A stretch of DNA of 64,000 nt from an uncultured Bacteroidales bacterium. GTDB taxonomy: Bacteria > Bacteroidota > Bacteroidia > Bacteroidales > Bacteroidaceae. Below are positions 25,444-35,113 of the stretch, one piece after another (the first letter of the stretch is position 1; each line of letters opens with the position of its first letter). The notes below the pieces were generated by a model. It did no database searches and had not been told where the DNA came from. It was given only the letters and a program-made list of their open reading frames with translations. The position numbers were made by a program, and so were the translations under genes. The DNA lies in NCBI GenBank assembly GCA_902798425.1, contig CADBWR010000007.1:1-64000 (forward strand). The letters are read 5' to 3'.

Positions 25444-26820
25444 ATGGACATTCAGAGAATACTGAATAAGCTTGGTATTACTGAGCTTAACGAGATGCAG
25501 CAACACGCCGCCGAAGCCATCTTAGGCTCCGACGGTGATGTTGTTTTACTGTCACCCACTGGTACAGGAAAAACGCTGGCCTATCTGCTGCCCCTTGTGC
25601 AACTGCTGGATCACAGGGACGGTTCTGATGATCCTTGTTGCGAAGCGACTGTGATCACGCAGAACCGTCCCCATGATCCGCAGGCGCTGGTTATCACCCC
25701 AGGCAGAGAGTTGGCACTGCAGTCGCATCAAGTGCTGCAGAGCATGGGCTGCGGCATCCGCTCGACAGCCTGCTATGGCGGACGCGCTGCCATGGAGGAG
25801 CACAAAGTGTTGAAAGAGGTCAAGCCACAGATTGTCTTTGGTACACCAGGACGTCTGAACGATCATCTGGACAAAGACAACATCTCGCGTTACGGCATCC
25901 GCTATCTCGTCATCGACGAGTTTGACAAGTGTCTGGAGATGGGTTTCCAGGCCGAGATGCAAAAACTCATCAAGAGTCTGCCTGGCTTGCAGCGCCGCAT
26001 CCTGTTGTCAGCAACTAATCTGGAACAGATTCCTCAGTTTGTCAACATGTCGAAGAAAGGCACGTTGATCGATTTCCTTCCCGATGACGAGCAGACTTCT
26101 GAGCGCATCACACTCTATGAGGTACACAGTCCCCAGAAAGACAAACTGGAGACGCTCAAACAGCTGTTGCTTAGTTTTGGCGATGCCAGCAGTATCGTAT
26201 TCTTGAACTACCGCGAGTCAGTGGAACGTGTCAACAACTACCTGGTGGAACAAGGATTTACCACCAGTTGTTTTCACGGCGGACTGGAACAGAAAGAGCG
26301 TGAGGCAGCACTCTACCGCTTCAGCAATGGTTCTGCCAACGTACTGGTCAGCACCGACTTAGCATCACGTGGCCTCGATATTCCCAACATCGAGAATATC
26401 ATCCACTATCACTTGCCAGAGAGCGAGGACGGCTACATCCACCGCGTAGGCCGTACTGCCCGTTGGGATGCCAAAGGACGCTCGTTCTTTATTCTCCATA
26501 GCGAGGAACATATTCCCGACTATGTTGAAGGCGACGTGGAGGAATATGTTGCGGCTGAATCGCAACACACAGAGCCGGCGCATCCCAAGATGACAACCAT
26601 CTATATTGGCAAGGGTAAGAAGGACAAGATATCAAAGGGCGACATCGTAGGATTCCTCTGCAAAGCCGGTGGTCTGACATCCGACATGATAGGACGCATC
26701 GATGTGAAAGACCGCTACACCTATGCTGCCATCAAGCGCGAAAAACTACAACAAGTATTACGCCAAACACGTGGTGAAAAGATAAAAGGTATCAAGACTA
26801 TCGTCGAAGCAGTGAGATAA
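25444..26820 (+). CDS. DEAD-box ATP-dependent RNA helicase, DbpA type
   Basis: RNA helicase probably acting in ribosome assembly. Motifs in order are I SPTGTGKT, Ia PGRELALQ, Ib GTPGRL, II DEFD instead of DEAD, III SAT, then in the second RecA domain FLNYRESVERV, STDLASRGLD and VI HRVGRTAR. The C-terminal 75 residues (TTIYIGKGKKDKISKGDIVGFLCKAGG) match the DbpA RNA-binding domain. Between motifs I and Ia, residues 56-78 are encoded by a palindromic insertion (25609-25678) that adds HRDGSDDPCCEATVITQNRPHD. 458 residues. Confidence 0.9.
   Translation: MDIQRILNKLGITELNEMQQHAAEAILGSDGDVVLLSPTGTGKTLAYLLPLVQLLDHRDGSDDPCCEATVITQNRPHDPQALVITPGRELALQSHQVLQSMGCGIRSTACYGGRAAMEEHKVLKEVKPQIVFGTPGRLNDHLDKDNISRYGIRYLVIDEFDKCLEMGFQAEMQKLIKSLPGLQRRILLSATNLEQIPQFVNMSKKGTLIDFLPDDEQTSERITLYEVHSPQKDKLETLKQLLLSFGDASSIVFLNYRESVERVNNYLVEQGFTTSCFHGGLEQKEREAALYRFSNGSANVLVSTDLASRGLDIPNIENIIHYHLPESEDGYIHRVGRTARWDAKGRSFFILHSEEHIPDYVEGDVEEYVAAESQHTEPAHPKMTTIYIGKGKKDKISKGDIVGFLCKAGGLTSDMIGRIDVKDRYTYAAIKREKLQQVLRQTRGEKIKGIKTIVEAVR
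25609..25678. repeat. In-frame palindromic insertion inside the DEAD-box helicase gene
   Basis: GATCACAGGGACGGTTCTG (25609-25627) is repeated inverted at 25660-25678 with two mismatches, around a 32-bp centre. The insertion keeps the reading frame and falls in a loop between helicase motifs I and Ia. Confidence 0.75.
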
Positions 26821-26884
26821 TTGCCATGCAGAGTTGACAAAATGCAAGGAAAAGTATATATTTTACTTAATTTATGCTCAAATA

Positions 26885-26916
26885 TTTGCCCAATTCAAAT
26901 AAAAAGTGTAATTTCG
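26885..26916 (+). promoter_or_regulatory. Promoter of serC
   Basis: TTTG (26885-26888), a 20-bp spacer and TAATTTCG (26909-26916, one mismatch to TAnnTTTG), about 50 bp before the serC ATG. Confidence 0.55.
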
Positions 26917-26967
26917 CACCGCAAAAGAAAAACTATAGAACGTATCACAAATAAAAATCAATCAAAA

Positions 26968-28035
26968 ATGAAGAAGTACAACTTTAACGCAGGTCCTTCG
27001 ATGCTTCCCCGCGAAGTTATTGAGAAGACCGCACAACAGTGTTTAGACTTCAATGGTTCTGGTCTCTCGCTGATGGAGATCAGCCACCGTGCCAAGGATT
27101 TCCAGCCCGTCGTTGACGAGGCCGTAGCTCTGGTAAAGGAACTGCTTCAGGTTCCTGAGGGTTACTCCGTTATCTTCCTCGGTGGTGGTGCCTCACTGGA
27201 GTTCTGCATGATTCCTTACAACTTCCTGATTAAGAAGGCTGCTTACCTGAACACTGGTGTTTGGGCAAAGAAGGCCATGAAGGAAGCTAAGCTGTTTGGT
27301 GAGGTAGTAGAAGTTGCTTCTTCTGCCGATGCCAACTATACATTCATTCCTAAGGATTGGACCGTTCCCGCTGATGCTGACTACCTGCACATCACAACGA
27401 ACAACACCATCTATGGTACTGAGATTCGTAAGGACCTCGACGTTCCCGTTCGTCTGATTGCTGATATGTCTTCAGATATCTTCAGCCGTCCTATCGACGT
27501 TGCAAAGTACGACGCCATCTATGCTGGTGCTCAGAAGAACCTCGCTATGGCTGGTGTAACTATCGCCATCCTGAAGGACGATGCACTGGGCAAGGCTCCT
27601 CGTGAGATTCCTACCATGCTCGACTACCGTACACACGTCGACAAGGGTTCTATGTTCAACACCCCTCCTGTAGTGCCCATCTACTCTGCTCTTGAGACCC
27701 TCCGTTGGATCAAGAAGAACGGTGGTGTAGAGGCTATGGATAAGCTGGCTCAGCAGCGTGCAGAGATTGTTTACGGTGAGATTGACCGCAACAAGATGTT
27801 CCGTGGAACAGCTGTTGAGGAAGACCGTTCACTGATGAACATCTGCTTCGTGATGGCCGACGAGTACAAGGAACTGGAGAAGGACTTCCTCGACTTCGCA
27901 ACCTCTAAGGGTATGGTTGGCGTCAAGGGTCACCGCTCAGTAGGTGGTTTCCGTGCATCTTGCTACAACGCCCAGACCATCGAGGGTGTTAACGCTCTCG
28001 TAGCTTGCATGAAGGAATTTGAGAACAACCATTAA
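26968..28035 (+). CDS. serC: Phosphoserine aminotransferase
   Basis: PLP enzyme converting 3-phosphohydroxypyruvate to phosphoserine, for serine and vitamin B6 synthesis. Family landmarks are [13 protein letters not shown] at the start, [10 protein letters not shown], the NNTIYGTE motif and the PLP-lysine region [15 protein letters not shown] 26968 gives the usual start ([11 protein letters not shown]); the longer frame includes the promoter. 355 residues. It is followed by serA, giving a serine-synthesis pair. Confidence 0.95.
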   Translation: MKKYNFNAGPSMLPREVIEKTAQQCLDFNGSGLSLMEISHRAKDFQPVVDEAVALVKELLQVPEGYSVIFLGGGASLEFCMIPYNFLIKKAAYLNTGVWAKKAMKEAKLFGEVVEVASSADANYTFIPKDWTVPADADYLHITTNNTIYGTEIRKDLDVPVRLIADMSSDIFSRPIDVAKYDAIYAGAQKNLAMAGVTIAILKDDALGKAPREIPTMLDYRTHVDKGSMFNTPPVVPIYSALETLRWIKKNGGVEAMDKLAQQRAEIVYGEIDRNKMFRGTAVEEDRSLMNICFVMADEYKELEKDFLDFATSKGMVGVKGHRSVGGFRASCYNAQTIEGVNALVACMKEFENNH

Positions 28036-28046
28036 AAGATAATCAA

Positions 28047-28104
28047 GAAAGAAATTATCATTAATTATTCAGAAATTTCTGTTTAATTTCTGGTAATTTC
28101 TTTC
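28047..28104. repeat. Inverted repeat between serC and serA
   Basis: GAAAGAAATTA (28047-28057) pairs with TAATTTCTTTC (28094-28104), and a smaller AGAAATTTCT palindrome lies inside. It may lower read-through or stabilise the serC mRNA. Confidence 0.5.
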
Positions 28105-28123
28105 CTTTATTTAATAAAAAGAA

Positions 28124-29041
28124 ATGAAAGTATTAGTTGCAACAGAGAAGCCATTTGCAGCAGCTGCCGTAAATGGTATCAAGGCAGAAGTAGAGGCCGC
28201 TGGTAATGAGCTGGCCCTGCTTGAGAAATATACTGAGAAGGCTCAGTTGCTGGACGCTGTGAAGGATGCTGACGCACTGATTATCCGTTCGGATAAGGTA
28301 GATGCCGAGGTACTTGACGCTGCCAAGCAGTTGAAGATTGTAGTTCGTGCCGGTGCTGGTTACGACAACATCGACCTTGCTGCTGCTACTGCTCACAACG
28401 TAGTAGCTGAGAACACTCCTGGTCAGAATGCTAACGCAGTAGCTGAGCTCGTGTTCGGTCTGCTGGTAATGGCCGTTCGTGGTTTCTACAACGGCAAGAG
28501 CGGTTCAGAGTTGCTGGGCAAGAAGCTCGGTATCCTCGCCTTCGGTAATGTAGGCCGCAACGTAGCTCGTATCGCTAAGGGCTTCGGTATGGACGTATAT
28601 GCTTACGATGCTTTCTGCCCTGCAGAAGTTATCGAAGCTGCTGGCGTACACGCTGTCTGCTGTCAGGAAAAGCTGTTCGAGACCTGCGACGTTGTTTCAC
28701 TGCACATCCCTGCAACTCCTGAGACCAAGCAGAGCATCAACTACGCTCTCGTTGGCAAGATGAAAAAGGGTGGCATTCTGGTGAACACTGCCCGTAAGGA
28801 AGTCATCGACGAGGCTGGCCTCATCAAACTGATGGCTGAGCGTGAAGACCTGAAGTTCGTTACCGACATCATGCCCGATGCCAATGACGAGTTCCAGAAG
28901 TTCGAGGGTCGCTACTTCTCTACTCCTAAGAAGATGGGTGCTCAGACAGCTGAGGCCAATATCAACGCTGGTATTGCTGCTGCTAAACAGATTAACGCCT
29001 TCTTCAAGGATGGTGACACCAAGTTCCAGGTGAACAAGTAA
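28124..29041 (+). CDS. serA: D-3-phosphoglycerate dehydrogenase, short form
   Basis: First step of serine synthesis from 3-phosphoglycerate. D-2-hydroxyacid dehydrogenase family: VVRAGAGYDNID, the NAD-binding LGILAFGNVGRNVARIAKGFGMDVYAYD with Asp for NAD, and GGILVNTARKEVIDEAGL. At 305 residues it lacks the C-terminal ACT domain through which serine inhibits longer forms, so feedback control would have to differ. Confidence 0.93.
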   Translation: MKVLVATEKPFAAAAVNGIKAEVEAAGNELALLEKYTEKAQLLDAVKDADALIIRSDKVDAEVLDAAKQLKIVVRAGAGYDNIDLAAATAHNVVAENTPGQNANAVAELVFGLLVMAVRGFYNGKSGSELLGKKLGILAFGNVGRNVARIAKGFGMDVYAYDAFCPAEVIEAAGVHAVCCQEKLFETCDVVSLHIPATPETKQSINYALVGKMKKGGILVNTARKEVIDEAGLIKLMAEREDLKFVTDIMPDANDEFQKFEGRYFSTPKKMGAQTAEANINAGIAAAKQINAFFKDGDTKFQVNK

Positions 29042-29066
29042 GTAATTAAACACTACCATGATAGAG

Positions 29067-29096
29067 CCCCGATTCGGAATACCGAGTCGGGGTTTT
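29067..29096 (+). terminator. Intrinsic terminator of serA
   Basis: CCCCGATTCGG/CCGAGTCGGGG (11 bp, one wobble) with a 4-nt loop followed by TTTT. Confidence 0.85.
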
Positions 29097-29113
29097 ACTT
29101 TACACTCATTTTA

Positions 29114-29145
29114 TTTGGCATTTCCCTTGATTTTTATTATCTTTG
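29114..29145 (+). promoter_or_regulatory. Promoter of the S9 peptidase gene
   Basis: TTTG (29114-29117), a 20-bp spacer and TATCTTTG (29138-29145): a full match to the Bacteroidota consensus, 20 bp before the ATG. Confidence 0.75.
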
Positions 29146-29164
29146 CAACCAAATTGAACAACAG

Positions 29165-31396
29165 ATGAAAAAAATACTAACTATAGCTGTCATGGCACTC
29201 ACCCTGCTTGGCAGTTCAAAAGCGCAAGAAACGCAAGTGATCGGAAAGAGTAACATCAAGTTAAGCAGTAAACTGATGACTCCCGAGGCCATGTGGGCTA
29301 TGGGACGCATTGGTAGTTGTCAGGCTTCACCCGACGGCAAACATATCATTTATCAGGTAGGCTATTACAGCGTCAAGCAGAACAAGAGCCACCAAGTGCT
29401 CTACATGATGAATCCCGATGGTAGCGGTCAGCAGTTGCTGACCAAAGGTGCCAAGAACGAGACAGACCCACAATGGCTGGACAATGAGACAGTGGCCTTC
29501 ATTACTGGTGGAGAGATATGGGCTATGAAGTTGGACGGCAGTGAACGTCGCCAACTGTCAAAGACTGACGGCAACGTAGAGGGCTTCCAGTTCTCACCAG
29601 ACCGCAGCAAGGTGATTATTCTGAAGTCGCTGCCTTTCCATGAGGTGATCAAGAAGAATCCCGACGACCTGCCCAAGGCTACTGGTCGTCGTGTTACTGA
29701 CCTGATGTACCGCCATTGGGACCATTATGTAGAGAGCATCCAGCACCCCTTCGTTGCTGATGTTGAACGTTCAACGTTCAACGTTCAACGTTCAACGCTA
29801 ACCGACCTCCTCGAGGGCGAGCCCTACGAGTGTCCCATGGAGCCTTTCGGTGGCATGGAGCAGTTGGCATGGAGCCCTGATTCGAAATTCATCGCTTTCA
29901 CTTGCCGTACGAAAACTGGCATCAGCTACAGCATCTCTACCGACAGCGACATCTTCCTTTATGATGTTGAAAGTAGAGATCTGGATAAAACAAGAAACCT
30001 CTGCAAGAATGGTTGCGAATTTGGTGCCATGACCGATGGTGGCTATGTGGGTTCTCCCGATGGCACCTGCAATCCAACGAAGACGCTGAAGGACCAGTTT
30101 ATCAACAAGAAGCTGGCAGACTTCAATGTCGGCTACGATGTCAACCCCAAGTTCTCTCCCAACGGCCGCTATGTGGCCTGGCTGTCTATGAAGCGCGATG
30201 GCTACGAGAGTGACCGCAACCGCTTATGTGTCTACGACCTCAACGAGTTGTCTAAGGAGCCTGCAGCAAACGCAAAGACCTACATCACAGAGAGTTTCGA
30301 CTCCAGTGTAGACGATTTCTGCTGGGCTTCCGATTCACGAACCATCTATTTCATTGGTGTATGGCATGCTACCGAGAACCTCTATCGCACCAACCTAAAG
30401 GGCGAGGTCACTCAGTTGAGCAACGAATGGGCAGACTTTGGCTCGCTGCAGATGCTGAACGACAAACAGATTCTGGCAGAGCAGCACTCATTCCTGGCTC
30501 CTGCCGACCTCTATATCGTTACCCCTGGCAAGACCATAGCAAAGACCTCAAAGCAACAGATTACGGAAGTCAACAAGCACATCCTTGACCAGTTGGACAA
30601 GCCCTCTGTAGAACAGTATTGGGTAAAGACCACCGATGACAAGGAGATGCTCACATGGGTTATTCTGCCACCCAACTTCGACAAGAACAAGAAGTACCCC
30701 ACCCTGCTCTTCTGCGAAGGTGGTCCTCAGAGTCCTGTCTCTCAGTTCTGGAGCTACCGCTGGAACTTCTTCATCATGGCCTCACAAGGCTATGTTGTCG
30801 TCGCCCCCAATCGCCGTGGTCTGCCTGGCTTTGGCCAGGAGTGGCTTGAGGAAATCTCAGGCGACTGGACAGGACAGTGCATGAACGACTATCTGTCAGC
30901 CATCGACTTTGCAAGCAACAACCTGTCGTACGTCGACAAGAACCGTCTTGGCGCTGTTGGTGCTTCGTTTGGCGGTTTCTCCGTTTACTATCTGGCAGGT
31001 CACCACGACAAGCGCTTTAAGTGTTTCATTGCCCACGATGGCGCTTTCAACCTTGAAGCGATGTACACTGAGACTGAGGAAAACTGGTTCTCTAACTGGG
31101 AGTACGACGATGCCTACTGGAACAAAGACCAGACAACACGTGCCAAGAAGACCTACGAGAACTCTCCCCATCGCTTTGTTGACAAGTGGGACACACCTAT
31201 CCTTGTCATCCACGGCGAGAAGGACTATCGCATCAATGCCACACAAGGCATGTCGGCCTTCAATGCTGCTCGCATGAAAGGCATCCCTGCTGAGTTGCTC
31301 ATCTTCCCTGACGAGAACCACTGGGTACTGAAACCACAGAACGGTATTCTCTGGCAGCGCACCTACTTCGACTGGCTTGACAAGTGGCTGAAATAG
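29165..31396 (+). CDS. S9-family prolyl oligopeptidase-type dipeptidyl peptidase
   Basis: Secreted serine peptidase with signal peptide (MKKILTIAVMALTLLGSSKA). The N-terminal 450 residues form a WD40/TolB-like beta-propeller (repeats such as SPDGKHIIY, SPDRSKVII, SPDSKFIAF, SPNGRYVAW). The alpha/beta-hydrolase domain has GASFGGF with the catalytic Ser, a later Asp in HGEKDYRI and His in DENHWVL. 743 residues is normal. Residues about 199-212 (VERSTFNVQRSTL) are encoded by a heptamer repeat array. Probably degrades peptides in the periplasm; an MFS carrier gene follows. Confidence 0.92.
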   Translation: MKKILTIAVMALTLLGSSKAQETQVIGKSNIKLSSKLMTPEAMWAMGRIGSCQASPDGKHIIYQVGYYSVKQNKSHQVLYMMNPDGSGQQLLTKGAKNETDPQWLDNETVAFITGGEIWAMKLDGSERRQLSKTDGNVEGFQFSPDRSKVIILKSLPFHEVIKKNPDDLPKATGRRVTDLMYRHWDHYVESIQHPFVADVERSTFNVQRSTLTDLLEGEPYECPMEPFGGMEQLAWSPDSKFIAFTCRTKTGISYSISTDSDIFLYDVESRDLDKTRNLCKNGCEFGAMTDGGYVGSPDGTCNPTKTLKDQFINKKLADFNVGYDVNPKFSPNGRYVAWLSMKRDGYESDRNRLCVYDLNELSKEPAANAKTYITESFDSSVDDFCWASDSRTIYFIGVWHATENLYRTNLKGEVTQLSNEWADFGSLQMLNDKQILAEQHSFLAPADLYIVTPGKTIAKTSKQQITEVNKHILDQLDKPSVEQYWVKTTDDKEMLTWVILPPNFDKNKKYPTLLFCEGGPQSPVSQFWSYRWNFFIMASQGYVVVAPNRRGLPGFGQEWLEEISGDWTGQCMNDYLSAIDFASNNLSYVDKNRLGAVGASFGGFSVYYLAGHHDKRFKCFIAHDGAFNLEAMYTETEENWFSNWEYDDAYWNKDQTTRAKKTYENSPHRFVDKWDTPILVIHGEKDYRINATQGMSAFNAARMKGIPAELLIFPDENHWVLKPQNGILWQRTYFDWLDKWLK
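29762..29796 (+). repeat. In-frame GTTCAAC heptamer array inside the S9 peptidase gene
   Basis: One inverted unit GTTGAAC is followed by four direct GTTCAAC units. The array is in frame and falls in a propeller loop. Confidence 0.75.
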
Positions 31397-31433
31397 ATCA
31401 GAAATCAGAAATCGAAAAAAATAATAAACAGAA

Positions 31434-33053
31434 ATGACACAAGCAATTCAAAAAACACTTCGCGACAGTGCTGCTATGCGCTGGACCGCCCTGCTGCTGT
31501 TGGCCATGGCCATGTTCTGCAGCTATATCTTCATGGATATCCTCTCGCCTATCAAGGACCTGATGCAGGAAACCCGTGGCTGGGATTCTACCGCCTTCGG
31601 AACCATGCAGGGTTCAGAGGTATTCCTGAACGTGTTTGCCTTCTTCCTCATCTTCGCAGGTATCATCCTCGACAAGATGGGTGTCCGTTTTACTGCCGTC
31701 CTTAGTGCTGCCGTCATGCTCATTGGTGCCTGCATCAAGTGGTATGCCGTCAGCGATGGTTTCGTAGGAAGCGGACTAGAGACCTGGTTTACCAACAATC
31801 TCAACTACATACCTCTGTTTGACGAGTTAGGTGTCTCACCGTTCTATCAGGGCATGCCCGCCTCAGCAAAGTTTGCTGCCTGCGGCTTCATGATTTTCGG
31901 CTGTGGCTGTGAGATGGCAGGTATCACCGTTAGCCGTGGTATCGTCAAGTGGTTCAAAGGGCGCGAGATGGCTCTGGCTATGGGTTCTGAGATGGCCTTG
32001 GCCCGTCTGGGTGTAGCCACCTGTATGATCTTCTCACCGTTCTTTGCCCGTCTGGGTGGCGAGGTCAGTGTAAGCCGTTCTGTAGCTTTCGGTGTGGTAC
32101 TGATGTGCATCGCCCTCATTATGACCATCGTCTACTTCGTCATGGACCAGAAACTCGACGCACAGACTGGTGAGGCAGAAGAGAAGGACGATCCCTTCAA
32201 GATCAGCGACATCGGTCAGATTCTCACCTCTAGTGGTTTCTGGTTGGTAGCCCTGCTCTGCGTACTCTACTATAGCGCCATCTTCCCCTTCCAGAAGTAT
32301 GCTGTCAACATGCTGCAGTGCAACCTAACACTGGTTGCCCCCGATGCCGACTCTTTCTGGGCTACAGATACTGTCACCTATATCCAGTACGCTTTGATGC
32401 TCTTTGTGGCTGCCACAGGTTTTGCCAGCAACTTCCAAGAAGCCAAGAACAAGAAGTACGGACTGCTGGGCCTCAGCATTCTGGGACTTATCACCTACTG
32501 CTATATGGGCTTCATGCAGCAGACGGCAGGTAGCATCTTCGCTGTTTTCCCCCTGTTGGCAGTGCTCATTACCCCCATCTTGGGCAAGTATCTGGATCAT
32601 CACGGAAAGGCCGTTAGCATGCTGATGTTGGGTTCCTTGCTGCTTATCTTCTGTCACCTGACGTTTGCCTTCATCCTCCCCTTATTCAAGGGTAGCGCCA
32701 CTGGTGGAATCGTTATCGCCTACGTCACTATCCTCGTTCTCGGTTCATCATTCTCGCTGGTACCTGCATCACTGTGGCCCAGCGTTCCCAAGTTGGTTGA
32801 TGCCAAAGTTATTGGTTCTGCATACGCTCTGATTTTCTGGATTCAGAATATCGGTCTGTGGCTGTTCCCCCTGCTCATCGGTAAAGTGCTTGATGCCACC
32901 AACCCTGAGGGCACCAGTGCTACAGAGCTCAACTATACCGCACCACTAATCATGCTGGCATCGTTAGGTGTTGCCGCCCTGCTGCTGGGTCTGGTACTGA
33001 AGGCTGTCGACAAGAAGAAGGGACTGGGATTGGAAGAACCGAATATCAAGTAA
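31434..33053 (+). CDS. Major facilitator superfamily transporter
   Basis: 539 residues with about twelve membrane segments. Segments 1-2 include the MFS-like FAGIILDKMGVRF loop; further helices are rich in Gly/Ala/Phe. A long loop with YFVMDQKLDAQTGEAEEKDDPFK separates the two halves. The substrate cannot be told. It starts 37 bp after the S9 peptidase gene; uptake of released peptides or amino acids is possible but is inference. Confidence 0.85.
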   Translation: MTQAIQKTLRDSAAMRWTALLLLAMAMFCSYIFMDILSPIKDLMQETRGWDSTAFGTMQGSEVFLNVFAFFLIFAGIILDKMGVRFTAVLSAAVMLIGACIKWYAVSDGFVGSGLETWFTNNLNYIPLFDELGVSPFYQGMPASAKFAACGFMIFGCGCEMAGITVSRGIVKWFKGREMALAMGSEMALARLGVATCMIFSPFFARLGGEVSVSRSVAFGVVLMCIALIMTIVYFVMDQKLDAQTGEAEEKDDPFKISDIGQILTSSGFWLVALLCVLYYSAIFPFQKYAVNMLQCNLTLVAPDADSFWATDTVTYIQYALMLFVAATGFASNFQEAKNKKYGLLGLSILGLITYCYMGFMQQTAGSIFAVFPLLAVLITPILGKYLDHHGKAVSMLMLGSLLLIFCHLTFAFILPLFKGSATGGIVIAYVTILVLGSSFSLVPASLWPSVPKLVDAKVIGSAYALIFWIQNIGLWLFPLLIGKVLDATNPEGTSATELNYTAPLIMLASLGVAALLLGLVLKAVDKKKGLGLEEPNIK

Positions 33054-33059
33054 ACAGCT

Positions 33060-34196
33060 GTGAACAAGAACGTTAAAACAGACAATGCACTGGCTGAGGT
33101 ATTCAGTTTCACCAGTGATGGCGAGGTAACAGAATACCACGTCATGATACACGCCAAGGCTGACGGGCGGACATTCCAGCAACAGTTGGATGCCGTACTC
33201 GACAGCTATGAGCAACTGAAGGCTACCGAACTGCAGGGGGCCACCGCTGTGCTGAAGCGCTACTTCCTCAGCGATGTGGCCAACCAGGCTGACGACGTAC
33301 TGCTGGCAGACACCAGCGACTGTGCCAAAAGCATCATTGGGCAGGCTCCCCTCGATGGTTCCAAGATTGGACTGTGGGTATACCTGATGACGAATGTCAG
33401 TAGCCGCCAATTGTCCAGCGGGCTCTATGAAGTTGCCCATGGTGACTTCCGCCATTTGTGGAATGCCTCAGCGCACAACACGGCTCAGAACTCTGAGTAC
33501 CAGACACGCCTGCTCTTCAATGAGTATGTCATGCAACTGGCACAGGAGGGTTGTACACTGGCCGACAACTGCATCCGTACGTGGCTTTTCGTCAATGATG
33601 TCGATGTCAACTACGCTGGTGTGGTAGCTGCCCGCAACAAGGTATTCTTCACACAAGGACTCACAGAAGACACCCACTACATTGCCTCAACAGGCATCGG
33701 TGGTCGAGCCTGCGACCCACAAGTGATGACACAGATGGATAACTATGCCATAGCAGGTATAAAAAAAGAACAGGTACATTATTTATATGCGCCTACCCAT
33801 CTGAACCGTACCAGCGACTATGGTGTCAGCTTTGAGCGTGGTACGTATGTTGACTATGCCGATCGCCGACACGTCATCATCTCTGGTACTGCCAGCATCA
33901 ACAACAAGGGACAGATAGAGCATCCGAAGGACATCGTGAAACAGACCCACCGCATGTGGGACAATGTCGAAGCATTGCTAAAAGAAGCCGATTGTGGATA
34001 CGAAAATGTGGCTGTGATGATTGTCTATCTGCGCGATGTTGCCGACTATGCCATCGTCAACCGCATGTATGACGAGCGTTTTCCCCATCATCCACGCATC
34101 ATCGTCCACGCTCCAGTATGTCGTGCAGGATGGCTCATAGAGATGGAGTGCATAGCTGTCAAGAAGCAGGACGCTACTGATATGCCGGCATTCTAA
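33060..34196 (+). CDS. Two-domain Rid/FkbO-like (chorismatase-type) protein
   Basis: 378 residues, GTG start 6 bp after the MFS gene. The C-terminal half resembles RidA/YjgF proteins in FVNDVDVNYAGVVAARNKVF and AVMIVYLRDVADYAIVNRMYDERFP and ends with a typical APVCRAGWLIEMECIA. The N-terminal half looks like a second, diverged copy of the fold. This architecture matches the FkbO/Hyg5 chorismatase group and their Bacteroidota relatives. Catalytic residues cannot be confirmed by eye. It may act on chorismate or on imine/enamine intermediates. Confidence 0.65.
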   Translation: MNKNVKTDNALAEVFSFTSDGEVTEYHVMIHAKADGRTFQQQLDAVLDSYEQLKATELQGATAVLKRYFLSDVANQADDVLLADTSDCAKSIIGQAPLDGSKIGLWVYLMTNVSSRQLSSGLYEVAHGDFRHLWNASAHNTAQNSEYQTRLLFNEYVMQLAQEGCTLADNCIRTWLFVNDVDVNYAGVVAARNKVFFTQGLTEDTHYIASTGIGGRACDPQVMTQMDNYAIAGIKKEQVHYLYAPTHLNRTSDYGVSFERGTYVDYADRRHVIISGTASINNKGQIEHPKDIVKQTHRMWDNVEALLKEADCGYENVAVMIVYLRDVADYAIVNRMYDERFPHHPRIIVHAPVCRAGWLIEMECIAVKKQDATDMPAF

Positions 34197-35113
34197 TTTA
34201 TGAAACGTACCACCAGCGGCAAATGGTCACTGAAACCACGCTGGTAACGATAACCATTAAAGGTACGGAGGGGTTTTACTCCTCCGTATTTTTTGTCTTC
34301 TTCCAACAGGAAGGGGGCATCGTTGATAAAAGCCTTGTCGACGCAATCGACAAGCGCTGTGCTGACAAAGACATGGTCGATGCTCTGCCATACCCCTTGA
34401 TAGCGATAGGTTGCCTTGGCACCATGTGCCCCTGTGGCCTTGGCAGTAATATTATGCATACCACCGTTTTCCATGAAGCGCAAGGCAGCATCTGTAGCCC
34501 CGTCATTGAAGTCTCCGACAATGATGACTTTAGCCTCAGCAGATAACTGACGGACAACACCCATCACGCGGTCAGCAACAATTTGGCGATTGGGCCGCGA
34601 GTGCTTCTCGCCACCAAAACGGCTGGGCGCATGAACAACAAAGATGTGCAACGTATCTCCCTTCAGCGTCTCTCCCTTGACATAAAGGATGTCGCGGGTA
34701 GGGCGCATACCTTCTAACGGTGTCACATCCAGATAGTCATAACAGAGGGGATGAAACGTCATAGGCTGATAAAGCAGAGCGACATCAATGCCTCGCACAT
34801 CAGGCGACTGCGTCATCAGATACTCATAGCCAGCGCCACGCAACAGCGAGCGCCTCGTCAGGTCAAAAAGGCAACTGTCATTCTCTACTTCTACCAATGC
34901 CACTAGATCAGGTACGCCCTCTTGCTGACAAGAAAGTATCTCCTGCCCGATATAGTTCAGCTTACGCCAATAACGAGCAGGTGTCCACTTCCGCTTACCT
35001 TCAGGCATCCATTCCACATCGTCTTTTAGTGAGTCATGCTGACAATCGAACATGTTCTCACAGTTCAGTTCAACGAGCGTCAGGAAACCTGTCAGCAACA
35101 GACTCAGGAACAT
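34193..35113 (-). CDS. Endonuclease/exonuclease/phosphatase-family protein
   Basis: 306 residues from ATG 35113; the longer reading frame would use GTG. After a short hydrophobic start (MFLSLLLTGFLTLVELN) the DNase-I-like fold shows NCENMFDCQHD, ALVEVEND with the metal-binding Glu, VVHAPSRFGG, IIVGDFND and the closing FSDHLPLVVRF with the catalytic His. It may act on phosphodiesters in the periplasm; the substrate is unknown. It overlaps the nhaC stop by 10 bp and overlaps the convergent gene at 34196 by 4 bp. Confidence 0.85.
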   Translation of the reverse strand: MFLSLLLTGFLTLVELNCENMFDCQHDSLKDDVEWMPEGKRKWTPARYWRKLNYIGQEILSCQQEGVPDLVALVEVENDSCLFDLTRRSLLRGAGYEYLMTQSPDVRGIDVALLYQPMTFHPLCYDYLDVTPLEGMRPTRDILYVKGETLKGDTLHIFVVHAPSRFGGEKHSRPNRQIVADRVMGVVRQLSAEAKVIIVGDFNDGATDAALRFMENGGMHNITAKATGAHGAKATYRYQGVWQSIDHVFVSTALVDCVDKAFINDAPFLLEEDKKYGGVKPLRTFNGYRYQRGFSDHLPLVVRFIN

